From assembly GCA_963596005.1 (NCBI GenBank), contig CAVBJF010000006.1, positions 8,746-72,745 of the forward strand: a stretch of DNA of 64,000 nucleotides, written 5' to 3'. Shown one piece after another: positions 33,169 through 42,026 of this stretch. The first letter of the stretch is position 1, and each line of letters opens with the position of its first letter. Source of the stretch: Gallibacter pasteurianus_A. GTDB taxonomy: Bacteria > Bacillota > Clostridia > Peptostreptococcales > Anaerovoracaceae. Below the pieces are notes generated by a model. That model saw only the letters and a program-made list of their open reading frames with translations. It was not told the DNA's origin and searched no databases. The position numbers and the translations under genes were made by a program.

Positions 33169-35760
33169 CTATTTTGCAGTAAATATAAGTCTTTCACCGT
33201 CGCTGTCAACGGTCGCTGCCATTCCGTCAGATAGCTTTCCTGCGATTATCATACTTGCAATTTGTGTTTCCACATGTTTTTGCAGATACCTCTTTACAGG
33301 TCTTGCACCGTAATTTGGTGAGTATGATTCGTCTGCAATGAGCTTTTTAGCTTTGTCAGTCAACTTAAGCGTTATATTTCTTTCCTCAAGCCGTGCCTCG
33401 ATATCTCTTAGCGATAAGCCTATGATGTTCATAATCTGCGCTTCGGTAAGTGGCGAGAATACGACGATGTCATCTATCCTGTTGATGAATTCAGGTCTAA
33501 AATGCTTTTTCATCTCATCCTCTACCTGTTTTTTAACATCCTCGTCTATAGTGCCGTCCTCCTTGATATTTTCTGTCAAATATGCACTTCCTATATTCGA
33601 TGTCATGATGATAATTGTATTTTTAAAGTCAACGGTTCTGCCCTGATTATCTGTAAGTCTGCCATCATCGAGGAGCTGCAGCAGAATATTGAATACATCG
33701 GGATGTGCCTTTTCTATCTCGTCAAAGAGTACAACGCTGTAAGGTCTTCTCCTAACCGCCTCTGTGAGCTGTCCGCCTTCATCATATCCAACATATCCCG
33801 GAGGCGCTCCGATGAGCCTTGAAACGCTATGCTTTTCCATATACTCGGACATATCTATCCTTATCATATTCTTTTCCGAGTCAAAGAGCGCCTCGGAAAG
33901 TGCCTTTGCAAGCTCAGTTTTACCTACGCCCGTAGGGCCAAGGAATATAAACGACCCTATCGGTCTATTTTCGCTCTTTAGCCCGGCTCTTGCCCTCAAG
34001 ATAGCCTCGCTGACGGCTTCTATGCCCTCTTCTTGCCCTATCACTCTCTTGTGGAGTATCTCCGGCAGATGCAACAGCTTTTCCTTTTCGCTTTCTACAA
34101 GCTTTGCAACCGGTATACCTGTCCAGCTCGATACAACCGCTGCAATTTCGTCCTCTGTAACCTCTTCCTTTAATATCCTGTTTTCCTCAGCGGCATCGGC
34201 CTTTTTCTTCGCCTCTTCAAGCTCCTTTTCCTTTGCAGGCAGTGTGCCGTATTTCAGCTCTGCCAGCTTTTCAAGGTCGTAATTTCTCTCGGCTTCTGAT
34301 ATTTCGTGTTTTACAACTTCTATCTCCTTTTTTATGTCCTTGACATTTGTAATGATTTTCTTTTCGTTTTCCCACTGTGCACGCATACTGTCATTTTCGT
34401 TTTTAAGCTGAGCAAGCTCCTCCTCAAGTGCAACCATTCTCTTTTTAGACGCTTGATCATTTTCCTTACCAAGTGCTTGCTTTTCGATCTCAAGCTGCAT
34501 AATTTTTCTCGATATCTGGTCGAGCTCCTCCGGCATCGAATCTATCTCTGTCCTTATCTTTGAAGCCGCCTCGTCCATCAGGTCTATCGCCTTATCAGGC
34601 AAAAATCTGTCGCTTATATATCTGTCGGAAAGCGTTGCGCACGCTATAAGTGCATTGTCGGTAATCCTTACACCGTGATGAATTTCAAACCTTTCCTTTA
34701 GGCCACGAAGTATCGAAATAGTATCCTCAACTGTAGGCTGATCCACGAGCACCTTTTGGAATCTCCTTTCAAGTGCAGCATCCTTTTCAATATATTTTCT
34801 ATATTCGTCAAGTGTTGTAGCTCCTATGCAATGAAGCTCGCCTCTTGCCAGTTTTGGTTTAAGTAGGTTGCCTGCATCCATCGAGCCCTCGGTTTTACCT
34901 GCCCCTACGATGTTATGAATTTCATCTATAAACAGTATGATCCTGCCCTCGCTTTTTTCGATTTCGTTTAGGACTGCCTTTAACCTTTCTTCGAATTCGC
35001 CCCTATATTTTGCACCCGCTATGAGCGCTCCCATATCAAGCGCATATATCGTCTTATCCTTTAAGCCTTCAGGCACATCCCCCTTTAAAATCCTCTGTGC
35101 AAGCCCCTCGACAACCGCTGTCTTGCCGACGCCCGGCTCTCCTATGAGGACAGGGTTATTTTTTGTCCTACGCGAAAGTATTTGTACCGTATGTCTGATT
35201 TCCTCATCTCTGCCGATAACAGGGTCGAGCTTGCCGTCCTTTGCCATCTTTACAAGATCTCGTCCGTATTTTTCGAGTGCCTCATAATTTTCCTCAGGGT
35301 TCTGACTTGTAACCTTTTGATTGCCTCTCACACTTTCAAGTGCCTTTAGAAATGCATCCTTTGAAATATTATATTTTTTAAAAAGCTTTGCATTTGTACC
35401 TGTTCTTTCATCAAAAAACGCCATATAGACATGCTCAACGCTTACATACTCATCATGAAATTCTTTGCAGATCTTTTCGGCTTTGATAAAGAGCTCGTTT
35501 AACCCCCTTGAGGCATATATATTTTGATTGCTTCCTGCAACCTTTGGCAATGCATCAAGCTCGGCTTGCAAGTCGTTTTTTAATGCATCGACATCCACCT
35601 CCATATATTTTAACAGTTTCGGTATAAGTCCCTCATTTTGGCTTAAAAGTGCCATATGCATATGCTCACTTTCGAGTTGCTGATTGCCCTCTGCTATCGC
35701 TTGGTTTTGTGCTTCCAATATAGCTTCCTTTGTTTTACTTGTATATCTTTCTATATTCAT
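33169..35760 (-). CDS. clpB: ClpB disaggregase
   Basis: 863-residue Hsp100 ATPase that rescues aggregated proteins with DnaK. The Clp_N repeat domain (about 1-140) is followed by AAA1 with GEPGVGKTAVV, a coiled-coil M-domain rich in K/E from about 400 to 530, and AAA2 with GPTGVGKTELAK. I start at MNIERYTSK (35760), with GGAGGTGA 5 nt ahead; the frame upstream extends to 35841 over the promoter. A CIRCE element upstream predicts HrcA control. Confidence 0.97.
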   Translation of the reverse strand: MNIERYTSKTKEAILEAQNQAIAEGNQQLESEHMHMALLSQNEGLIPKLLKYMEVDVDALKNDLQAELDALPKVAGSNQNIYASRGLNELFIKAEKICKEFHDEYVSVEHVYMAFFDERTGTNAKLFKKYNISKDAFLKALESVRGNQKVTSQNPEENYEALEKYGRDLVKMAKDGKLDPVIGRDEEIRHTVQILSRRTKNNPVLIGEPGVGKTAVVEGLAQRILKGDVPEGLKDKTIYALDMGALIAGAKYRGEFEERLKAVLNEIEKSEGRIILFIDEIHNIVGAGKTEGSMDAGNLLKPKLARGELHCIGATTLDEYRKYIEKDAALERRFQKVLVDQPTVEDTISILRGLKERFEIHHGVRITDNALIACATLSDRYISDRFLPDKAIDLMDEAASKIRTEIDSMPEELDQISRKIMQLEIEKQALGKENDQASKKRMVALEEELAQLKNENDSMRAQWENEKKIITNVKDIKKEIEVVKHEISEAERNYDLEKLAELKYGTLPAKEKELEEAKKKADAAEENRILKEEVTEDEIAAVVSSWTGIPVAKLVESEKEKLLHLPEILHKRVIGQEEGIEAVSEAILRARAGLKSENRPIGSFIFLGPTGVGKTELAKALSEALFDSEKNMIRIDMSEYMEKHSVSRLIGAPPGYVGYDEGGQLTEAVRRRPYSVVLFDEIEKAHPDVFNILLQLLDDGRLTDNQGRTVDFKNTIIIMTSNIGSAYLTENIKEDGTIDEDVKKQVEDEMKKHFRPEFINRIDDIVVFSPLTEAQIMNIIGLSLRDIEARLEERNITLKLTDKAKKLIADESYSPNYGARPVKRYLQKHVETQIASMIIAGKLSDGMAATVDSDGERLIFTAK

Positions 35761-35798
35761 CTCATTCACCTCCGTGATTTTTTTCTTCTTACAATTTA

Positions 35799-35826
35799 AT
35801 TTTACCCCAAAAAAATCAAAATGCAA
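35799..35826 (-). promoter_or_regulatory. Promoter of clpB
   Basis: TTGCAT, 16-bp spacer, TAAAAT, with the CIRCE element 9 bp upstream of the -35. Confidence 0.5.
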
Positions 35827-35834
35827 CATAAAAA

Positions 35835-35861
35835 TTAGCACTCTTTTAGATAGAGTGCTAA
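35835..35861. promoter_or_regulatory. CIRCE element (HrcA operator)
   Basis: TTAGCACTC, nine bases, GAGTGCTAA, an exact match to the CIRCE consensus, upstream of clpB. HrcA binds it and represses heat-shock genes in Firmicutes. Confidence 0.96.
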
Positions 35862-35917
35862 CAATTTATTGCTGAAAACGCTGCAATTGCCAGCGAAATG
35901 TGCTTGGCGAAGTTTTT

Positions 35918-37807
35918 TTATTTGTTTGAGGCCATAAGCTTTACCTTGCTCCACAGTGTCGAAATGATTTTACGCGTCTTTTCATTGTATTTAAAAACCT
36001 CATCGTTTGGATTATCTGTAGGAGGGATATATGCCTCTATTCCCTCGAAGTCTCCGCCCTTTCCATAGAGCTCGTCAACAACCTCTTTATTTGGCGAAGT
36101 ATAGCCTACATACGACGAGTTGTCCATCGCACCGTCATACGATGAAACAAAATTTATAAACTCGTACGCAAGCTCCTTGTTTTTCGCATTTTTAGGTATA
36201 ACCATTCCGTCCGACCAAATGTTAGTCCCCGAGCTTGGCATATAAAATCCCATGTCCTCATTTTGCGCCATGACATAAGTCGCATCCCCTGAGTACATAA
36301 TTCCAAGAGCCTTTCTTCCCTGTGCCATATTGTCTATGATCTCATCTGTAACAATTTCAGGCTCCGTATTATCTATGCAGGAAAGCAGCCACTCGTACGC
36401 CTCGTTTAATTGGCTTTCGTCATCGGTATTCATCGAATATCCAAGTGCCTTTAGCGCCATCATAAAAGAATCACGCTCAGAGTCATATAAATAAGTCTCG
36501 CCCTTGTATTTTTTATCCTTGAAGATGTTAAAGCCCTCGCTCTCAAGATCCCTTATATCGACCTTTGTTTTGTCATAAACTATGCCTACACTACCCCAAA
36601 AGTATGGCACCGAATACTTATTTCCCGGATCATACGGCATATCCAAAACATCAGGCAAAAGCTTATCAAAGCATGTAAGCTTGCTGTGATCAAGGGGCGA
36701 AAGCTTATCCTCGGCTATAAGTCTTTCAATCATATAATCGCTTGGCACAATGACATCATAGCTTTCTCCGTTAGCAATCTTTATATACATCTGCTCGTTG
36801 GAATCAAAATTATCAATGACCACCTTTGCTCCCGTTTCACTCTCGAAATCACTTATTATATTTTCGCCTGTATATTCTCCCCAGTTATAAACATGTAGCG
36901 TCTGTCCCTCGTATTTGCCCGGCTTATTTATCGCACCCCTAAATGCCATAAGACCGCAGACAAGAGCGATTACAAGTACAAAAGGCACGCTCCTTGACAA
37001 AAGACTTTTCTTTTTACTTTCCGGCCTTTCAAATTTCCTCTTTATAAATGGCAAAACATTTACGGCAATCAACACCAAGGTTATCAACACAACGACAAGG
37101 GTTGATATAGCATTTATGCTTGGATTTATCCTCTTGCTCATCGTATAAACGACTATGCTCAAGTTTTTGACACCGTTTCCTGTTACAAAGTACGAGATGA
37201 TAAAATCGTCAAATGACATCGTAAATGATATGATCGCTCCTGCTATAATACCGGGCTTTATCTCAGGCACTATAACCTTTCGTATCGCTTGCCACGGAGT
37301 AGCTCCAAGATCCATTGCTGCGTCTGCAAGATTAGGATCAAGCATCCTTATCTTTGGCATTACGCTGAGTATTACATATGGCGTGCAAAAAGCGATATGA
37401 GCCAAAAGAAGCGTTGCAAAGCCCTTTGATATCCCAAATGTTATAAATAAAAGCATCAGTCCTATCGCCGTTACAATTTCGGGATTCATAATCGGAAAAT
37501 CGTTTATCTGAGTTATCAGATTTTTGACTGCTTTTTTTGAGCGTGAAAGCCCAAGCGCTGTCAGCGTGCCGATGATCGTTGCTATAACGGTCGCAAGCAC
37601 TGCGATGAGTATAGTCGTATAAAGCGCCGTCATCATATCGTGGTTTTCGATCATTTTACCGTACCACTTGAGACTGAAGCCGTCGAATTTTGTCAACGAT
37701 TTTGATTCATTGAAGGAAAATATTACCATATATAAAATAGGCAAATAAAAGAATATGACGGCAAGTACCATTATGATTTTTCCAAAGATTCTTTTATCTT
37801 TCTTCAT
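35918..37807 (-). CDS. potCD: Spermidine/putrescine importer: fused permease PotC and binding protein PotD
   Basis: 629-residue fusion. Residues 1 to about 260 are a PotC-like permease with six helices and the ABC-loop (AAMDLGATPWQAIRKVIVPEIKPG). A hydrophobic helix near 270-290 (VPFVLVIALVCGLMAF) anchors the PotD-like binding protein to the outer face (LHVYNWGEYTGENIISDFE; NEQMYIKIANGESYDVIVPSDYM). This fusion is known in Firmicutes. It overlaps potB by 14 bp. I start at ATG 37807 because the TTG at 37810 lies in its ribosome site. Confidence 0.92.
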   Translation of the reverse strand: MKKDKRIFGKIIMVLAVIFFYLPILYMVIFSFNESKSLTKFDGFSLKWYGKMIENHDMMTALYTTILIAVLATVIATIIGTLTALGLSRSKKAVKNLITQINDFPIMNPEIVTAIGLMLLFITFGISKGFATLLLAHIAFCTPYVILSVMPKIRMLDPNLADAAMDLGATPWQAIRKVIVPEIKPGIIAGAIISFTMSFDDFIISYFVTGNGVKNLSIVVYTMSKRINPSINAISTLVVVLITLVLIAVNVLPFIKRKFERPESKKKSLLSRSVPFVLVIALVCGLMAFRGAINKPGKYEGQTLHVYNWGEYTGENIISDFESETGAKVVIDNFDSNEQMYIKIANGESYDVIVPSDYMIERLIAEDKLSPLDHSKLTCFDKLLPDVLDMPYDPGNKYSVPYFWGSVGIVYDKTKVDIRDLESEGFNIFKDKKYKGETYLYDSERDSFMMALKALGYSMNTDDESQLNEAYEWLLSCIDNTEPEIVTDEIIDNMAQGRKALGIMYSGDATYVMAQNEDMGFYMPSSGTNIWSDGMVIPKNAKNKELAYEFINFVSSYDGAMDNSSYVGYTSPNKEVVDELYGKGGDFEGIEAYIPPTDNPNDEVFKYNEKTRKIISTLWSKVKLMASNK

Positions 37808-38633
37808 CAAGTGGTCTCCCTTTCTTTTCTATGCCACGTACCGCCCATATACTTATCATCATTATGACGGCTATAATCATAGAAATCGCACTTCCAAACG
37901 CCCATTCGCCCACGGTTATGAATTGATTTTCAATCACATTTCCTATCAAAAAATGCTGGCCGCCACCGAGCAATTTCGGTATAAAAAACGAGCTTACCGC
38001 AGGTAAAAATACTAAGGTTATACCGCTGACAACTCCCGGCACCGATAGCGGAAAGACTATTTTTTTAAATATCTGCAGCCTGCCTGCGCCAAGATCCGCA
38101 CCGGCCTCAATGTATGCTTTATCCATTTTGCTGAGTGACGAATTTATCTGCAATATCATAAACGGTATAAAGTTATAAACCATACCGAGTATGACAGCAC
38201 CCTTTGTATACATCAGACTGACATCGGAGTATCCCAAAAACGAAAGCAGTTTCTGAGCTATACCACCGTCTGATAGTATCCCTATCCATGCATATGTACG
38301 CACAAGCATATTTATCCACATAGGAAGCGTTATTAGCAGCACTAAAATTCCCTGCATTTTTTCACTGCTGTTGGCAATAAAATATGCGATCGGATAACCG
38401 AGCAATACGCAAATAATCGTAGTTTCGAGCGCTATTTTGATTGAACGCCATAAAACTATCAAAAAATCCGGATCCGTGAAGAACCGTTTATAATTTTCCA
38501 ATGTGAATTTGACATCTACTATTCCATTACCGCTGTCAGTCACCGAATAAAAAGCGATAAGCAGCATTGGCAGTGCTACCATCAGCACGAGCCATACCGC
38601 ATATGGAATTACAAGCTGTGAAAACCTTTTCAT
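37794..38633 (-). CDS. potB: Spermidine/putrescine ABC permease PotB
   Basis: 279 residues, six hydrophobic helices, and the permease loop EAGADLGAGRLQIFKKIVFPLSVPG. It starts in a TGATG overlap with the potA stop, so is translationally coupled. Works with PotA and PotCD to import polyamines. Confidence 0.93.
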   Translation of the reverse strand: MKRFSQLVIPYAVWLVLMVALPMLLIAFYSVTDSGNGIVDVKFTLENYKRFFTDPDFLIVLWRSIKIALETTIICVLLGYPIAYFIANSSEKMQGILVLLITLPMWINMLVRTYAWIGILSDGGIAQKLLSFLGYSDVSLMYTKGAVILGMVYNFIPFMILQINSSLSKMDKAYIEAGADLGAGRLQIFKKIVFPLSVPGVVSGITLVFLPAVSSFFIPKLLGGGQHFLIGNVIENQFITVGEWAFGSAISMIIAVIMMISIWAVRGIEKKGRPLDEER

Positions 38634-40210
38634 CAGTAAACCATTTTCCTCATTACATGTATATCCTCAGGATAGAATGTCAGTCCTACCTCTGCTCCTT
38701 CTTCTACCCAATCTGTTGTATTTATCTTATATTGGCGTCCTGCCGTCATAAATGTTACCTTGTAAGCTCCCACCTTTATGTCATCTATGTCAAAATCGTA
38801 ATCGACATACAGCTCTACCGCCTCATCTTCATTTGATAGCTTCCAGCCCTGTGCTCCGGCCCAAGTTTTTAGATCGTTATCGAGTGCTACCGTTTCGGCT
38901 ATCTCCTCAGGTGTCTTATAAAAGTTAAATGCGCTTATCGCCTCATCCGCCCTCTTATTTGAAACAAATGGTTGGTCTATCACATGTATGCTTCGTGTAA
39001 TGCTCGTACCCGACGATGTAGAAAATGTTACAGGATATGAGCCTATCTTTTCTTCCAATTGGTATTCTATCTTTGATATCGAAATGTACTCGTCCGTATT
39101 CGGATCCCATGCCTGCGCATCCGCTCTTGCAACGATTCCTCTTTCATCAAGCTCCTCAAGGTCTTCAAGATCGACATAAAAATCGTTTGCAGAAATTTTT
39201 TCAGATCCGTCCTCGCTCGTCACATCTCTTTCCCTTGTGACATTCATAGTTACAGTAACGCTCGTGCCGGGGATGGTTTCTACCGTCACATCATAGTAGA
39301 CGCCCTTGAAGTATATGCTCTTTACAATGCCGTCCATCTTCCCGTTTTCGACAGCTACGATATCTATATCTTCCGGTCTTATAACGACATCGACCTTTTC
39401 GTTTTCCCTAAAACCGACATCCTCACACTCAAAATCAATATCATCAAAACGCACCTTATAATCGCACAGCATCGTGCCGTTTACTATATTGCTTTCGCCT
39501 ATAAAGTCTGCAACATAGCGATTTGCAGGCTCATTATATATCTCTCTTGGTGTGCCGACCTGATAGATTTCCCCCTTATTCATAACGACTATCTTGTCCG
39601 ACATCGTCAGTGCTTCCTCTTGATCGTGGGTTACATATATAAATGTAATGCCGACCTCTTTTTGGATTTTTTTGAGCTCATACTGCATTTCCTTTCTAAG
39701 CTTGAGGTCAAGCGCGGCAAGCGGTTCATCGAGAAGCAAGACCTTAGGCTCATTTATAAGAGCTCTTGCTATTGCAACTCTCTGCTGTTGTCCGCCTGAA
39801 AGGAATGCTATGTTTTTATTTTCAAATCCCTCAAGTCCGATGAGCTTTAACATTTTTAATACCTTTTGATCTATTACATCCCTACTCATCTTTTTTATCT
39901 TCAACCCAAAGGCTATATTTTCCTCGACAGACATATGCGGAAACAGCGCATATTTTTGAAATACAGTATTTAATTCCCTTTTATGCGGCGGCAAATTCGA
40001 AATATTTTCGTCATCAAATATTATCTCTCCTTCGTCCGCACTCAAAAACCCGCCTAGTATCCTAAGTAGCGTTGTCTTGCCACAGCCTGACGGGCCCAAA
40101 AGTGTCACAAATTCGTTTTCGTATATATCAAGATTGATGCCCTTTAGCACCACCTGTCCATCGAATTCCTTAACTATATTTCTAAATTGTATGAGCTTTT
40201 TTTCTTCCAT
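38633..40210 (-). CDS. potA: Polyamine ABC transporter ATPase PotA with inserted modules in the TOBE domain
   Basis: 525 residues; standard PotA is about 350-370. Walker A GPSGCGKTT (39-47), the signature LSGGQQQR (137-144) and Walker B LLLDEPLAALD are intact. The TOBE_2 domain begins near 260 (RPEDIDIVAVENG), is interrupted from about 330 to 490, then resumes with GRQYKINTTDWVEEG and YPEDIHVM. The insert is two diverged copies of a module resembling secreted Ig-like repeats. I start at MEEKKLIQF (40210), with GAGGGA upstream. Confidence 0.9.
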   Translation of the reverse strand: MEEKKLIQFRNIVKEFDGQVVLKGINLDIYENEFVTLLGPSGCGKTTLLRILGGFLSADEGEIIFDDENISNLPPHKRELNTVFQKYALFPHMSVEENIAFGLKIKKMSRDVIDQKVLKMLKLIGLEGFENKNIAFLSGGQQQRVAIARALINEPKVLLLDEPLAALDLKLRKEMQYELKKIQKEVGITFIYVTHDQEEALTMSDKIVVMNKGEIYQVGTPREIYNEPANRYVADFIGESNIVNGTMLCDYKVRFDDIDFECEDVGFRENEKVDVVIRPEDIDIVAVENGKMDGIVKSIYFKGVYYDVTVETIPGTSVTVTMNVTRERDVTSEDGSEKISANDFYVDLEDLEELDERGIVARADAQAWDPNTDEYISISKIEYQLEEKIGSYPVTFSTSSGTSITRSIHVIDQPFVSNKRADEAISAFNFYKTPEEIAETVALDNDLKTWAGAQGWKLSNEDEAVELYVDYDFDIDDIKVGAYKVTFMTAGRQYKINTTDWVEEGAEVGLTFYPEDIHVMRKMVY

Positions 40211-40253
40211 ATTTAAATCCCTCATGTGTTCTATCACGCACTGCTTGACTTAA

Positions 40254-40282
40254 ATTGTAATAAAGCTCGACGACGATTGCAA
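40254..40282 (-). promoter_or_regulatory. Promoter of the pot operon
   Basis: TTGCAA, 17-bp spacer, TACAAT on the minus strand, inside the loop of the PTS terminator and about 45 bp before the potA start. Confidence 0.5.
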
Positions 40283-40298
40283 GCTATAAATCGAGCTT
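40263..40298 (-). terminator. Terminator of the PTS IIC gene
   Basis: 8-bp inverted repeat AAGCTCGA/TCGAGCTT, overlapping the IIC stop codon, followed on the minus strand by TTTATTAC. The loop is long (20 bases), so it may be weak. Confidence 0.4.
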
Positions 40299-41348
40299 GT
40301 AATCTCCAACTTTTATCTTTCCTGCTTTTTTGAGCAGCTGATCAAATATTATTGACAATATTGCAGGCAAAATAAAATGTAAAAGCAATACCGCTGAAAG
40401 CACACTTACAGAAAATCCCATATCTGTAAAAGTACCTATCTGGCCGACAAGGCCTGAGGTTCCCATACCTGCACCCATCGGTGTATTCGTCATATGAAAT
40501 ACGCATGTTGCAAGCGGTCCTGTTATTGCCGATGCAAGAGTAGGCGGTAATAAAATCCACGGATTTTTAAAGATGTTTGGTACTTGAAGCATGGAGGTTC
40601 CTATACCCTGTGCAACTATACCTCCTACACCATTTTCTTTGTAGCTTATAACCGCAAATCCGACCATCTGCGCACAGCAACCGGCTGTAGCCGCCCCCGC
40701 CGCAAGACCGGAAAGTCCCATCATTATGCAAAGAGCCGCACTTGATATTGGGGCTGTCAAAACGATGCCCACTACTACAGATATAAATATTCCAAAAGCA
40801 AACGGTTGCCATTCTGTCGCATTTTGTATTACTACCCCCAGCCATGTCATAAATTTGCCGACAGCAGGTCCAACAAGTGCCGCCGAAACTGCTCCCATAA
40901 TCATGGTTGTTGCAGGTGTTACAATTATATCAACCTTCGTTTCCTTTGATACAGCTTTGCCAAACTCAGCTCCTACCGCAACTGCTATAAATGCTCCCGC
41001 CGGGCCACCTGCCGCAGCCCCAAGCATACCTGTAACAGCACTTGTAAACATTACAAGCGGCGGTGCCTTAAGCCCCCATGCGACCGCTATACCTATCGCG
41101 GCTCCCATATATTCCATTGCCTTATTGCCGGTATCGATCAAAAATGTAGCAATCGTGCTTTCACCAAACAAGTTTATACTCTGTTCGCCTACCGTTTTTA
41201 TTATGAGGCCGATTAAAAGCGATGCAAACAGTCCTAGTGCCATCGCCGATAATGCGTCTTGCAAATATCTTTTTGCAGAAAATTCTATATCTTTTCTCTT
41301 TAAAAAACTCTGCTTTTCGACATTTTCAAGCATCTTTTTTTCTTCCAT
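40284..41348 (-). CDS. PTS transporter EIIC_2 family (PF13303) membrane protein
   Basis: 354 residues, about ten hydrophobic helices with many Gly/Ala stretches. The family patterns are visible: RKDIEFSAKRYLQDALSAMA at the start and MTNTPMGAGMGTSGLVGQIG near the end. No IIA or IIB domain is attached or adjacent, so phosphotransfer-linked transport is not shown, and substrate is unknown. AGAGGAAAAC precedes the ATG. It diverges from niaR, which suggests control by NiaR and a link to NAD precursors (inference). Confidence 0.82.
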   Translation of the reverse strand: MEEKKMLENVEKQSFLKRKDIEFSAKRYLQDALSAMALGLFASLLIGLIIKTVGEQSINLFGESTIATFLIDTGNKAMEYMGAAIGIAVAWGLKAPPLVMFTSAVTGMLGAAAGGPAGAFIAVAVGAEFGKAVSKETKVDIIVTPATTMIMGAVSAALVGPAVGKFMTWLGVVIQNATEWQPFAFGIFISVVVGIVLTAPISSAALCIMMGLSGLAAGAATAGCCAQMVGFAVISYKENGVGGIVAQGIGTSMLQVPNIFKNPWILLPPTLASAITGPLATCVFHMTNTPMGAGMGTSGLVGQIGTFTDMGFSVSVLSAVLLLHFILPAILSIIFDQLLKKAGKIKVGDYKLDL

Positions 41349-41415
41349 TTTGTTTTCCTCTTTTTATAAATCAAAGCACACACGAGCGCCCCTATCATAA
41401 CAAATGTAAATATAT

Positions 41416-41427
41416 GTGTCAAGACAC
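41416..41427. promoter_or_regulatory. Palindrome between niaR and the PTS IIC gene
   Basis: GTGTC-AA-GACAC. A short dyad in the shared upstream region and a candidate NiaR operator; the 12-bp length could arise by chance. Confidence 0.35.
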
Positions 41428-41477
41428 CTGCGTTTATATCTCAAGCAGACAGACTTCTTTTAAAAAACAGTCCTTTG

Positions 41478-41486
41478 TGCTATACT
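41478..41486 (+). promoter_or_regulatory. Extended -10 promoter of niaR
   Basis: TGC-TATACT ends 6 bp before the ATG at 41493. No ribosome-binding site lies between, so the transcript would start at or beside the ATG (leaderless). Confidence 0.45.
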
Positions 41487-41492
41487 CAATTT

Positions 41493-42014
41493 ATGAATAC
41501 ATCAAAAAGACGAGAAAAAATTATAGAAAAATTATCTGCATCAAATGCACCGCTAAGTGCATCTGCTTTAGCTAAATCTTTTAGTGTAAGTAGACAGATA
41601 ATCGTCGGCGACATAGCATTGCTGCGTGCGGAAGGCAATAATATCATCTCAACTCCTCGCGGTTATATAATAAAAGAGAATGATTTCTCATTCCCTTTTG
41701 TCGGTATCATCGCTTGCAAGCACACACAAAAGCAGCTTGAGGATGAGCTTTATACCATCGTTGATTGCGGTGGAGTTATAATAGATGTTGCTATTGAGCA
41801 CAACATTTACGGCGAGCTTATAGGCAAGCTCAATTTGTCATCTCGTCACGAAGTCGACCTCTTTTTAGAAAATGTCAACGACGAAAACAGTCGACCTCTC
41901 TCTACTCTTTCCGGTGGCATCCATCTTCACCACATCGGTTGTAAGGACGAAGAGATTTTCGCTCTCATAAAGGAAAGGCTCCTTTCGCTTGGCATACTGC
42001 TCCCCAGCAAATAG
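41493..42014 (+). CDS. niaR: NiaR-type NAD-biosynthesis repressor (HTH_11 plus 3H domain)
   Basis: 173 residues. The N-terminal winged helix (RREKIIEKLSASNAPLSASA; SRQIIVGDIALLRAEG) is joined to a 3H domain with the histidines of ACKHTQKQ, SRHEVDLF and GGIHLHHIGCKDEE. In Firmicutes, NiaR represses de novo NAD and niacin transport genes in response to nicotinic acid. I start at MNTSKRREK (41493) rather than 41475, which is upstream of the -10. Its end meets ftsQ convergently with 12 bp between and no clear terminator. Confidence 0.9.
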   Translation: MNTSKRREKIIEKLSASNAPLSASALAKSFSVSRQIIVGDIALLRAEGNNIISTPRGYIIKENDFSFPFVGIIACKHTQKQLEDELYTIVDCGGVIIDVAIEHNIYGELIGKLNLSSRHEVDLFLENVNDENSRPLSTLSGGIHLHHIGCKDEEIFALIKERLLSLGILLPSK

Positions 42015-42026
42015 CTTTTTCCTCGA

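Noticed and set aside
35871..35900. Terminator hairpin after potCD
   Set aside because: Only a 5-bp stem CGCTG/CAGCG with a weak T-run; too weak to list.
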